DNA from: Streptomyces sp. NRRL F-6492
GTDB taxonomy: Bacteria; Actinomycetota; Actinomycetes; Streptomycetales; Streptomycetaceae
Assembly: GCF_001280125.1 (NCBI RefSeq)
Contig: NZ_LGEG01000127.1
Location: forward strand, 1 to 64,000
Length of the DNA: 64,000 nucleotides
Direction of reading: 5' to 3'
The notes beneath the pieces were generated by a model. That model worked only from the letters and a program-made list of their open reading frames with translations, was not told where the DNA came from and searched no databases. The position numbers and the translations under genes are program-made. This document shows, in pieces, positions 49,861 to 57,421 of the stretch. Every line of letters begins with the position of its first letter. Position 1 is the stretch's first letter.

Positions 49861-50169
49861 CCGCTTCCCGCGCGGGGCCGCGAGGCGCCCGCCCGAGGCC
49901 GCCGCGTACCCACGTGTCGACCGCGCCCGTGCCGTCGTCCCACGGCCGGGCGGCCGTCCGGCGCCCGGAGCGGCCCCAGGCCGACCAGGAGGCCGCGCGC
50001 CGCCCCGGGACGATGCGCGACGGGGACGGGGCCGTGAAACTCCGGACGCCGCCGTGGAGATCCCGTCGCACGGCAGCACGCGCGCGGGGCGCACGACAAC
50101 CGATCCGGTGACGCTGCGTTATCAGTGCGGGGCGGAGAGTCCCGTACGCAGACGAGGCGAGGAGCCGAC

Positions 50170-50379
50170 ATGAGGACGAGGCACACGGCCACCGGGGTGT
50201 GCGCGGCGGTGGCGGTCCTGCTGTCCGCCGGGACGGCGGCGGCGGACGAGACGCACCTGCACTCGCACAACGGCCCGAACGTCTCCCTGGTCTCCACCGG
50301 CCAGATCGACGACCCCCTGGAGGACGTCCTGGAACACGCCGCGATCCTCGGCGGCACCTACAGCGGGGACTCCGCCTGA
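50170..50379 (+). CDS. small secreted protein, unknown function
   Basis: 69 aa. ATG with GAGGCGAGGAG shortly upstream. A Sec signal (MRTRHTATGVCAAVAVLLSAGTAAA) leaves a mature chain of about 44 residues starting DETHLHSHNGPNVSLVSTG, with three His near its N-terminus and an acidic middle (DDPLEDVLEHAAILGG). No Cys in the mature part. I do not recognise a family; it is not a chaplin or rodlin by pattern. Its end overlaps the 3' end of dapA on the other strand by 22 bases. Confidence 0.72.
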   Translation: MRTRHTATGVCAAVAVLLSAGTAAADETHLHSHNGPNVSLVSTGQIDDPLEDVLEHAAILGGTYSGDSA

Positions 50380-51251
50380 TCCGCCGCCAGCAGCGCCTCG
50401 TGGAGCGCGCGCAGTCCGTCGGCCGTCTCCCGGTCGGCGGGCAGCAGCGGGTCCCGCGGCGGGCCGCCGAGGAGGGCCTTGACGGTCACCGTGCCCGGCA
50501 GGCCCGCGGCCATCATCCGCTCGGCGAGCGGCAGCAGCCGGGCGTTCAGCCGGGCCGCCCCGGCGGTGTCGCCCGCGTCGAAGGCGTCCAGGACCGCCCG
50601 CAGCTGACGGGGCGCCACGTTCGCCACCGTACTGACGTACCCGGCGCCGCCCACCGCGTACAGCGGCAGGTTCAGCTCCTCGCAGCCCGAGTAGTACGCG
50701 AGCCCGGTCTCCGCGATCAGCCGGGCCGAGCCGAGCAGGTCGTACGCGCAGTCCTTCACCGCCACGATCCGCGGGTGCGCGGCGAGCCGCCGCATCGTGG
50801 CGGGCTCGACGCGGGTGCCGGTGCGGCCGGGGATGTCGTAGACCATCACCGGCAGCCCGGTCGCGTCCGCCACCTTCAGGAAGTGCGCCTCGACGGCCGC
50901 CTGCGGGGGGCGGCTGTAGTACGGGGTGACGACGAGCAGCCCGTCCGCGCCCGCCTCCTCGGCCGCGCGGGCGAGCCCGGCGGTGTGCGCGGTGTCGGCG
51001 GTGCCGACGCCCGCGAGGACCGAGGGGCCGGGTCCCACGGCCTCCCGGACGGCGCGGACCAGCGCGGTCTTCTCGGCGTCGGTGGTGGTCGGGGACTCGC
51101 CGGTGGTCCCGTTGAGGACGAGCCCGTCGCAGCCCTCCGCCACGAGCCGGACGGCGAGGGCGCCCGCCGCGTCGGGGTCGAGCGCGCCGGCGGCGGTGAA
51201 GGGGGTGATCATCGCGCAGAGCGCGCGGCCGAAAGGAGGTGCGGTGCTCAT
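50358..51251 (-). CDS. dapA: 4-hydroxy-tetrahydrodipicolinate synthase (DapA family)
   Basis: 297 aa. TIM barrel with LNGTTGESPTTT (~45-56), VVTPYYSRP (catalytic Tyr), and the Schiff-base Lys in RIVAVKDCAYD; MVYDIPGRTGTRV is also typical. It condenses pyruvate with aspartate semialdehyde to start the lysine/diaminopimelate branch. Close to dapD but on the opposite strand. DapA-like aldolases for sialic acid or other keto acids share the fold, but the motifs fit DapA best. No clear ribosome site; CAGACT six bases before the ATG may make it leaderless. Confidence 0.9.
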   Translation of the reverse strand: MSTAPPFGRALCAMITPFTAAGALDPDAAGALAVRLVAEGCDGLVLNGTTGESPTTTDAEKTALVRAVREAVGPGPSVLAGVGTADTAHTAGLARAAEEAGADGLLVVTPYYSRPPQAAVEAHFLKVADATGLPVMVYDIPGRTGTRVEPATMRRLAAHPRIVAVKDCAYDLLGSARLIAETGLAYYSGCEELNLPLYAVGGAGYVSTVANVAPRQLRAVLDAFDAGDTAGAARLNARLLPLAERMMAAGLPGTVTVKALLGGPPRDPLLPADRETADGLRALHEALLAADQAESPL

Positions 51252-51351
51252 GCCGGAAGTCTGCGCGCGGCGGACGGTGAAGGTCCACTTAGATCTTCTT
51301 GGCCGGAAAGGTAAGGGCTGCTGAAGGGTGCGCACGCGTGCACGGAAGCCC

Positions 51352-51382
51352 TTGACCTCAAGCATGGTTGAGGGAAGACGGT
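51352..51382 (+). promoter_or_regulatory. SoxR box in the promoter of the monooxygenase-like gene
   Basis: -35 TTGACC (51352-51357) and -10-like GACGGT (51377-51382) are 19 bases apart, the long spacer of MerR/SoxR promoters. Between them CCTCAAGCATGGTTGAGG (51356-51373) is an 18-bp palindrome, CCTCAA-N6-TTGAGG, the SoxR box. Oxidised SoxR would activate transcription. Confidence 0.78.
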
Positions 51383-51428
51383 GGAGTCGTCCGCACGACA
51401 CGGAGTTCCGAGAACGGGAGACCCTTCC

Positions 51429-51992
51429 ATGCACGCCGTCGCGCACCCCCACGCCCGCCCCGACCTCTACCGTCCCGGAGTCGGCGCCGTCCTCGTCAGC
51501 ACCTGGCGGGTCGGCACGCCCGAGCGGCAGCGGGCCGCCGTCGAGGCCGTCCGGAAGACCTGGGAGGCCCGGGAGTGGCCCGACCCGGGCCTGCTCTCCT
51601 ACAGCATTTACGCCGGGACGGACGGGGACACGCTGCTGCACTACTCGCAGTGGACGGGCGAGGAGGTCTACGAGGACTTCGTCCGCACCCACCGCGACGA
51701 CCGGAACGCCGAGATCGACGCGGCCGTGCCCGGCGTCGAGCGGGTCGTCCTGCACCGCTACGCGCCGCCCCGCCCGGTCGGCACGACCGGCCGGGACGCG
51801 CTGCCCGGGGCCGTCTCGGTCGTCGAGACCGGGGGCGAGCCCGAAAGCGGGGGCGGGATCGGGGCGCACGTCCACCGGTCCGCCGACGGCACCCGCGTCC
51901 TCGTCCTCACCGAGTGGGAGGACGTCCCGGCCGACGGGCCCGCCGGCGCCCGGTGGTACACGCCCGCGCTGAGTCTCGACGCGGGCGCGTAG
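51429..51992 (+). CDS. antibiotic biosynthesis monooxygenase (ABM) domain protein, SoxR target
   Basis: 187 aa; ATG with CGGGAG nine bases upstream. The N-terminal ~105 residues form an ABM-type ferredoxin-like fold (GAVLVSTWRVGTPERQRAAVEAVRKTWE; LLSYSIYAGTDGDTLLHYSQWTGEEVYEDFV), and the C-terminal half looks like a second, partial repeat (GAVSVVETGGEPESG...; VLVLTEWEDV). ABM proteins are cofactor-free quinone-forming oxygenases or heme-degrading enzymes. The SoxR box upstream suggests induction by redox-active compounds such as phenazines or quinones; in Streptomyces coelicolor the small SoxR regulon is known to include a putative monooxygenase from this part of the chromosome. Confidence 0.87.
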   Translation: MHAVAHPHARPDLYRPGVGAVLVSTWRVGTPERQRAAVEAVRKTWEAREWPDPGLLSYSIYAGTDGDTLLHYSQWTGEEVYEDFVRTHRDDRNAEIDAAVPGVERVVLHRYAPPRPVGTTGRDALPGAVSVVETGGEPESGGGIGAHVHRSADGTRVLVLTEWEDVPADGPAGARWYTPALSLDAGA

Positions 51993-52009
51993 GGGGCCTG
52001 CGGAGGCGC

Positions 52010-53845
52010 TTACGGGCGGAAGCGCAGGACCTGCGGGTCGTGGTCGCTGTCCTGGTCGGCGAACTCCGCGTTGACGTGGACGCTGTCGTACTCGAAGCGG
52101 CGGATCCCCGGGCTGGTCAGGATCTGGTCGAGGACCTGGCTGTTGCCCTGGTACACGTACGAGTAGCGCTCGCCGCGCGGCAGCGACTTCACGGCCGGGT
52201 ACAGCGCCCCGCCGGCCGTCAGCGCCTTCGTGGTGCCGGAGAACTCGAAGTCGTTGATGTCGCCGACCACCAGCACGTCGGCCCGCTTCTCGACCGCGAG
52301 GAGCTGCTTCACGAAGCCGTTGACGGCCTGGGCCTGGAGCAGGCGCTTGGCCTCGGAGGAACGGTTCGGCGGCTGGTGGTGGGAGACGATCGACTCGTCC
52401 CCGCCCTTCGAGCCGAAGTGGTTGGCGATCACGAAGACCGTGCGGCCCCGGAAGACGAACTCGCCCGCGAGCGGCTTGCGGCTGTCCGCCCAGGCCGCGT
52501 TCGCCGGGTCGATCCGGCCGGGGGAGACGGTCAGCGCCGCGTGCCCCTTGCGGCCGGTGACGCCGGTCGCGGTGGCGGCGTCGCCGCCCGGGCGGTCGGT
52601 GAAGGAGACCCGCGCCGGGTTGAAGAGGAAGACCTGACGGATGTTGCCGCCGGGCTCGCCGCCGTCCTTGTTGTTCTCCGGGTCGACCGAGCGCGACTCG
52701 TACGCCGGGCCGCCGGCCGCCACGATCGCGTCGGTGAACTTCTTCACCGTCTGACCGGCCGTCACGGTGCCGTCGTTCTTGGCGCCGTTGTCGTCCTGGA
52801 TCTCCTCCAGGGCGATGACGTCGGGCGAGGCGAGGTTCTCCACGACCGCCTTCGCGAGCGCGTCGAACTTCTCCTGCGGGTCGCCCGGGTCGAGGTTCTC
52901 GACGTTGTACGTCGCCACGGCCAGCTCGTTCCCGCGCTGCTTGTCCGTGGTCTCGCGCTTCAGGCCCCGGTCCACGACCGTGCCGAGGGTGCGGGCCGTC
53001 AGGGTGTAGCCGCCGTACTGGTTGAAGTCGAGCGGGCCCTCGGTGGCGCCGGCCAGCACGTCGCCCACGTTCGCCTTGGGGAACGGCTGCTGGGCGGTCG
53101 GCACCAGCGACTGGACCTGGAGGCGGCCGGTGTTCTGGTCCTCGTACGAGCCGTAGACCGTGCCGCCGCGCCGGTTGGCGTTCTCCCACGGCTTCACCGT
53201 GACCCACAGCTCGGAGTACGGGTCGGTGGCGCCGACCACCCGCGAGGAGCCGATCCGGACGTTGGCGCCCTCCAGGGACTCGTAGTAGTCCAGGGCGTAC
53301 TTCCGGGGCTTCAGGGTCAGGCCGTTGATCGAGCCGGCCGCGGCCGGGTCGCCCTCCGGGGCGTACGCGCCGGGGACGGACCAGGACGAGATCGTCACCG
53401 GGGCCGGCACCGGGTTGCCCTGCGAGACGACGGTGACGACAGGCTTGGAGAGCTGCGTCAGCGACTGGTTGCCGGAGGCGAGGCCGCCGGGGACGTACTC
53501 GGTGACCGTGCCGTTCACGCTCACCGCGTCGCCGACGGCGACGGTCGGGACGGAGCTGGTGAAGACGAAGAGGCCCTCGCTGGTGGCCGGGTTCGCGTCG
53601 GGGGTGGGGTCCTGGATCCAGAAGCCGCGCGAGCCGTAGGCGCGGACGCCGGTCACGATGCCCGTGACACCGGTGACCTGCTGCCCGACCAGGGGCGAGA
53701 CGCGGGTCGTGCCCTGGATGTCGTGGATGCGGACACCCGCGCCGTCCTCGGCGGACGCGCTCGCCGAACCGGCGAGCAGACCGGCGGCCAGGGCTGCGGA
53801 CACGACGGCGGCGACGGCCGCGCTTCTCGGTATGGAGGAAGACAT
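52010..53845 (-). CDS. secreted endonuclease/exonuclease/phosphatase-family nuclease
   Basis: 611 aa. Sec signal ending SASASAEDG. The first ~300 residues are beta-rich with OB-fold-like segments (VTGIVTGVRAYGSRGFWIQDPT; ASGNQSLTQL). The C-terminal EEP domain has ATYNVENLDPGD, VIALEEIQDDNG, ANHFGSKGGD, VVGDINDFEF and the terminal SDHDPQVLRF, matching the metal-binding and catalytic residues of extracellular nucleases. It probably degrades environmental nucleic acid for phosphate and nucleotides. GGAG precedes the ATG. Confidence 0.92.
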   Translation of the reverse strand: MSSSIPRSAAVAAVVSAALAAGLLAGSASASAEDGAGVRIHDIQGTTRVSPLVGQQVTGVTGIVTGVRAYGSRGFWIQDPTPDANPATSEGLFVFTSSVPTVAVGDAVSVNGTVTEYVPGGLASGNQSLTQLSKPVVTVVSQGNPVPAPVTISSWSVPGAYAPEGDPAAAGSINGLTLKPRKYALDYYESLEGANVRIGSSRVVGATDPYSELWVTVKPWENANRRGGTVYGSYEDQNTGRLQVQSLVPTAQQPFPKANVGDVLAGATEGPLDFNQYGGYTLTARTLGTVVDRGLKRETTDKQRGNELAVATYNVENLDPGDPQEKFDALAKAVVENLASPDVIALEEIQDDNGAKNDGTVTAGQTVKKFTDAIVAAGGPAYESRSVDPENNKDGGEPGGNIRQVFLFNPARVSFTDRPGGDAATATGVTGRKGHAALTVSPGRIDPANAAWADSRKPLAGEFVFRGRTVFVIANHFGSKGGDESIVSHHQPPNRSSEAKRLLQAQAVNGFVKQLLAVEKRADVLVVGDINDFEFSGTTKALTAGGALYPAVKSLPRGERYSYVYQGNSQVLDQILTSPGIRRFEYDSVHVNAEFADQDSDHDPQVLRFRP

Positions 53846-53896
53846 CAGGGACTCCGAGGGTGCTTGGAGGAACGGCAGATGGGTCTACGCGCGTCA

Positions 53897-53925
53897 ATCT
53901 CTTGGCAGGGCACCCCACTTGTCAA
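53897..53925 (-). promoter_or_regulatory. probable promoter of the secreted nuclease
   Basis: On the minus strand a perfect TTGACA (53920-53925) is followed after 17 bases by AGAGAT (53897-53902). GGTTCACC further upstream hints at a PHO box, but its second repeat is poor. Confidence 0.45.
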
Positions 53926-54083
53926 GGGTCGACGGGTGTACGAAGGCTGACGGGCCGGTGAACCGGCGGACCTCCCCCCGGATGCGTCTACGCTGGGACG
54001 GCTCTCCGAGACCACTCTCCGAGACCGCTCTTCCGAGCCCCCGTTCCCCCGCTCACCCCGTACGCGCCGAGGAGACCCCCCAG

Positions 54084-55547
54084 ATGTCAGCGGACCACCC
54101 CACCCTTCCCCCCGTTCGGCTGCGTGCGGACGCGGAGCTGGCGCGGGACGCCCTGGCCGCCCCCCTCCTCGCCGACGCGGCACGGCTCGCCCGCTGGGCC
54201 GGGCCCGACACCCGGGTCGACGCGGGCGGCGAACTCGTCGACGAGCAGCTCCCGGCGGCCGCCGAGGCCCTGGGCCTCTCCGCCGACGAGGAGGGCGAGC
54301 TCCGGGCGGGCGACGCCTGGCGGCTCGCCGTCGACACCGGCCTCGTGGAGGTCGAGGACGGCGAGGCGGCGGGAGAGGCCGGCGGGGAGGACGCCCCCGG
54401 GCGGGCCGCGCCCGGCGAGAACCTGGCGCTCCTCGCCGGCGGTTCGCCCCGGGACGTGCTCGCGCTCTGGCTGGACGGCTTCGACACCGTCTTCGCGGAC
54501 GCCGTCGCCCCCGTCCTCGACGACCTCGACGACCTCATCGGGGAGGACGGCGAGATCGACGTCGACGCCCTCGACTGGGACCCCGAGGCCGAGGCGGAGT
54601 TCCTGGAGGGCGTGCTCGGCAACCTCTACCTGCTGACCGTCAGCGAGGGCGGGGCCGGCGAGGGCCCGGTGCCGCTGCCCGCGCTCGCCGCGTCGATGGT
54701 CGTCCCCGACGACATGGGCGAGCCCACCGACGACGTCCTGGAGCAGGTCTCCGACGCGATGATGCGGCTGGACGAGCAGTTCCGGCTCCTTGAGCCGATC
54801 GGGCTCGTGGAGTACCAGCCCCTGGACGAGGCCCTGATGGTCGAGGAGGGCGAGGAGCCCGCCGTCTCCGTCGACGACGAGGACGTCACCCGCTACGGCA
54901 TGGTCCGGCTCACCCCGCTCGGCCTCTACGGCGTCCGGGCCCGGATGCTGGAGGCCGGCGTCGACGCGCCCGCCGTCGGCGACCTGGCCGACAAGGGCGC
55001 CGACGCCCTCCTCGACGGGATCGCGGGCTACCCGGAGGCCGCGGCCCGCGAGGAGACCGCCGCCTGGCTGGCCGGCCGCGACGCCCTCGGGGCGGCCCGC
55101 GAACTGCTGCACGCCGCCCGCGGCTCCGACGCGGGCTCCCCGCTCCGGCGCCTCCACTGCCAGCAGACGCTCTCCCTGGTGGGCCCGGAGGCGGAGCCCG
55201 CCGTGCGGGAGGTCCTGGACGACGCGGAACTCGGCGGCCTGGCGCGGGTCTGGCTCGCGGAGCGGGGCGCGGCGGACGTGCCCGCGCCGCCGGAGTCGAT
55301 GATCTTCTGGCTGGCGATCGACACGATCGCGGCCCAGCTCGACGCGGACGGCGACCTGGAGGAGCTCCAGGAGCTGATCGAGGGCCTCACCGGGCGCCAC
55401 GGCGGCTTCTTCGAGGCGGCCTGGCGGGTGGAGCACCCGGCGACGGCGGAGGTCCTGGAGGCGATGGGCCGGCTGCACCGGGACAAGGGCGTGGCGAAGG
55501 ACGCCCGCAAGGCCGCCTTCAAGGCCCGCTCCCGGTCGGGCTCCTGA
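54084..55547 (+). CDS. acidic conserved streptomycete protein, unknown function
   Basis: 487 aa, strongly acidic, no signal or membrane helix, so cytoplasmic. GAGGAGA precedes the ATG. The N-terminal ~240 residues contain helical winged-helix-like stretches (EALGLSADEEGELRAGDAWRLAVDTGLVEVEDGE; EQFRLLEPIGLVEYQP); a middle segment (VRLTPLGLYGVRARMLEAGVDAP) is typical of plasmid-replication-like or HEAT-like helical hypotheticals in Streptomyces. The C-terminal third shows HEAT-like helix pairs (HCQQTLSLVGPEAEPAVREVLDDAEL) and ends basic (KDARKAAFKARSRSGS). No function known. Confidence 0.82.
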   Translation: MSADHPTLPPVRLRADAELARDALAAPLLADAARLARWAGPDTRVDAGGELVDEQLPAAAEALGLSADEEGELRAGDAWRLAVDTGLVEVEDGEAAGEAGGEDAPGRAAPGENLALLAGGSPRDVLALWLDGFDTVFADAVAPVLDDLDDLIGEDGEIDVDALDWDPEAEAEFLEGVLGNLYLLTVSEGGAGEGPVPLPALAASMVVPDDMGEPTDDVLEQVSDAMMRLDEQFRLLEPIGLVEYQPLDEALMVEEGEEPAVSVDDEDVTRYGMVRLTPLGLYGVRARMLEAGVDAPAVGDLADKGADALLDGIAGYPEAAAREETAAWLAGRDALGAARELLHAARGSDAGSPLRRLHCQQTLSLVGPEAEPAVREVLDDAELGGLARVWLAERGAADVPAPPESMIFWLAIDTIAAQLDADGDLEELQELIEGLTGRHGGFFEAAWRVEHPATAEVLEAMGRLHRDKGVAKDARKAAFKARSRSGS

Positions 55548-55616
55548 CCCGCCGCCTCCTGCCGTGTGCCGCCTCCTGACGACCCGCCGCCTCCTGCCGT
55601 GTGCCGCCTCCTGACG
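55547..55616. repeat. two perfect 35-bp tandem repeats
   Basis: The 35-base unit beginning ACCCGCCGCCTCCTG is present at 55547-55581 and 55582-55616 without a mismatch; a degenerate third start follows. Each unit itself contains GCCGCCTCCTG twice. Confidence 0.9.
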
Positions 55617-55671
55617 GCACGTCGCCTCCCGCCGGGCGCGGGGAGCGGCCGGGCGTCCGGAGCGGCCGGGT

Positions 55672-55722
55672 GCCGGGAGTGACCGTAAGCCGGGAGTGAC
55701 CGTACGCCGGGAGTGACCGTAC
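55672..55722. repeat. three 17-bp tandem repeats
   Basis: GCCGGGAGTGACCGTAC is repeated three times (last base A in the first). Just upstream (55640-55671) another pair with the same 17-bp period is built on GGAGCGGCCGGG. The whole convergent intergenic region 55548-55818 is repeats and carries no gene. Confidence 0.9.
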
Positions 55723-55818
55723 GCCCGGCGTCGTCCGGCCCCCGGCGGTGTGCCGGTGGCCTCCGGGCGGGCTCGCCGCGGCGCGGGAAGGCGGCCCCCG
55801 CGACCCGTCCACCGCGCG

Positions 55819-55854
55819 GAAGAGGGCTCCCGGGACGTCCCGGGAGCCCTCTTC
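55819..55854. terminator. bidirectional terminator, 36-bp perfect palindrome
   Basis: 55819-55836 and 55837-55854 are exact reverse complements centred on ACGT, between the acidic hypothetical and the TerD gene. Confidence 0.85.
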
Positions 55855-55863
55855 TCCGGTCGC

Positions 55864-57090
55864 TCAGAGGGCCTGGGCGGCCGGCTTCACCATGCCCCGG
55901 ACGGTCCGCGACTTCACGAACTCGCCCATCGCCGTCATCTCCCACTCGCCGGAGAACTGCTTGATGAGCTTCGCCATCATCACGCCGGTCTGCGGCTCGG
56001 CGGTGGTCAGGTCGAAGCGGACCAGCTCCTCGCCCGTCGCCGCGTCGATCAGCCGGCAGTAGGCCTTGGCGACCTCGGTGAACTTCTGGCCGGAGAAGGA
56101 GTTGACCGTGAAGACGAGGCCGGAGACCTCGGCGGGCAGCCGGCCCAGGTCGACGACGATCACCTCGTCGTCGCCCGCGCCCTCGCCGGTGAGGTTGTCG
56201 CCGGAGTGCTTGACCGAGCCGTTGAGGATGGCCAGCTTGCCGAAGTAGCAGCTGTCCAGGTGGTTGCGCTGGGGTCCGTACGCGATGACGGACGCGTCCA
56301 GGTCGATGTCCTTGCCCCGGTGGGCGGGCTCCCAGCCGAGGCCCATCTTGACCTGGGAGAGCAGCGGACGGCCGCCCTTGACCAGGGACACCGTCTGGTT
56401 CTTCTGGAGGTTGACCCGGCCCTTGTCCAGGTTGATCTTGCCGGTGGACGCGGGGGCGGCCGGGGCCGGGGCGGCGAGCCGGGGGTCCACCGGGGGAGCG
56501 GGCGGCGCGGGCGGGGCCGGGGGCGTCGGCGGGACGGCCTGCGCAGCCGGAGCCGGGGCCGAAGCCGGGGCCGGGGCGGCGGTCGGCTCCTCGTCCACCG
56601 AGACGCCGAAGTCGGTCGCGATGCCGGCGAGCCCGTTCGCGTAGCCCTGGCCCACCGCGCGGGCCTTCCACGCGCCGTTGCGCAGGTAGATCTCGACGAC
56701 CACGAGCGCCGTCTCCGTGGCGAGCCGCGGCGGGGTGAAGGTGGCGAGCACGCCGCCGCCGTCCGCGTCGCGGATCGTCGCCGTGGGCTCGACGCCCTGG
56801 AAGGTCTGGCCCGCGGCGTCCGGGCTCGCCGTGACGACGATCCTCTCGACGCCGGCCGGCAGGGCGCCGGTGTCGACCAGGATCGCGTCGGGCGCGGTCC
56901 CGCCGCCGGAGCGGTAGGTGACACCGGGCCCGGCCGGCTGGTTGTAGAAGATGAAGTCGTCGTCCGAGCGCACCTTGCCGTTGGCGCCGAGCAGCAGGCC
57001 CGAGACGTCGAGCCGCACCGGGGCGGCGACGTCCACCGCCACGCGCGTGGCGGTGAGAGGGATGTTCGAGCCGGGGGTCATAGCGGTCAT
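55864..57090 (-). CDS. double TerD-domain stress protein
   Basis: 408 aa with two TerD (Ca2+-binding tellurite-resistance) domains, ~1-166 and ~217-408, joined by a Pro/Ala linker (~167-216). Domain 1 has GLLLGANGKVRSDDDFIFYNQP and ILVDTGALPAGVERIVVTAS; domain 2 has ASVIAYGPQRNHLDSCYFGKLAILNGSVKHSGDNLTGEG and VIVVDLGRLPAEVSGLVFTVNSF. The Asp clusters are the calcium sites. Ter proteins are linked to stress, phage and colicin responses, and in Streptomyces to calcium and development. The usual operon partners are not beside it; terC is 54 kb away in this window. ATG at 57090; an ATG three codons in is possible. Confidence 0.92.
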   Translation of the reverse strand: MTAMTPGSNIPLTATRVAVDVAAPVRLDVSGLLLGANGKVRSDDDFIFYNQPAGPGVTYRSGGGTAPDAILVDTGALPAGVERIVVTASPDAAGQTFQGVEPTATIRDADGGGVLATFTPPRLATETALVVVEIYLRNGAWKARAVGQGYANGLAGIATDFGVSVDEEPTAAPAPASAPAPAAQAVPPTPPAPPAPPAPPVDPRLAAPAPAAPASTGKINLDKGRVNLQKNQTVSLVKGGRPLLSQVKMGLGWEPAHRGKDIDLDASVIAYGPQRNHLDSCYFGKLAILNGSVKHSGDNLTGEGAGDDEVIVVDLGRLPAEVSGLVFTVNSFSGQKFTEVAKAYCRLIDAATGEELVRFDLTTAEPQTGVMMAKLIKQFSGEWEMTAMGEFVKSRTVRGMVKPAAQAL

Positions 57091-57126
57091 GCCAGGGCTA
57101 ACGATCCGGGCCCCTTTGCCGTTCCC

Positions 57127-57402
57127 TTACCTTCGCCCGGTTCGGCCACCCTGATTACGGGGGTGGTTCCTGGCCTGCCGCTCGTTCCCGAAGCGGTACG
57201 AGCCCGTCCAGCGGGCCATGACCAGCTGGGCGTCGCCCGACTCCACCTCCGCCAGGAACTTCTCGGCGCGCCCGCCGCGCAGCACGCCCGCGGCGCGGCC
57301 CCGGTGGGTGAGGACGACGGAGCCGTCGGGCCGCCGCTCGTAGGTGAATCCATGAGGTCGTGGCATGACGGGCATCCTGCCGTTCCCGGTCAGATCCGTC
57401 AT
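57127..57402 (-). CDS. small conserved streptomycete protein, unknown function
   Basis: 91 aa from the ATG at 57402; ATGs at 57375 and 57366 are in frame and the core starts at MPRPHGFTYERRPDG, so the true start is uncertain. The chain is basic with a compact core: VVLTHRGRAAGVLRGGRAEKFLAEV and QLVMARWTGSYRFGNERQARNHPRN, which I recognise as a recurring short hypothetical in streptomycetes. No function known. It is divergent from the AraC-type gene; its start and that gene's -10 overlap, so the two promoters share about 20 bases. Confidence 0.68.
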   Translation of the reverse strand: MTDLTGNGRMPVMPRPHGFTYERRPDGSVVLTHRGRAAGVLRGGRAEKFLAEVESGDAQLVMARWTGSYRFGNERQARNHPRNQGGRTGRR

Positions 57403-57421
57403 ATGAATATTCTTTCGCTCC

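Noticed and set aside
49837..50169. Several open frames on both strands between dapD and the small secreted gene
   Set aside because: Arg/Pro/Gly-rich shadow frames with no start signals or recognisable features.
53846..53990. PHO box upstream of the secreted nuclease
   Set aside because: Only one good GTTCACC unit is present; the adjacent 11-bp unit matches poorly, so I kept only the promoter call.
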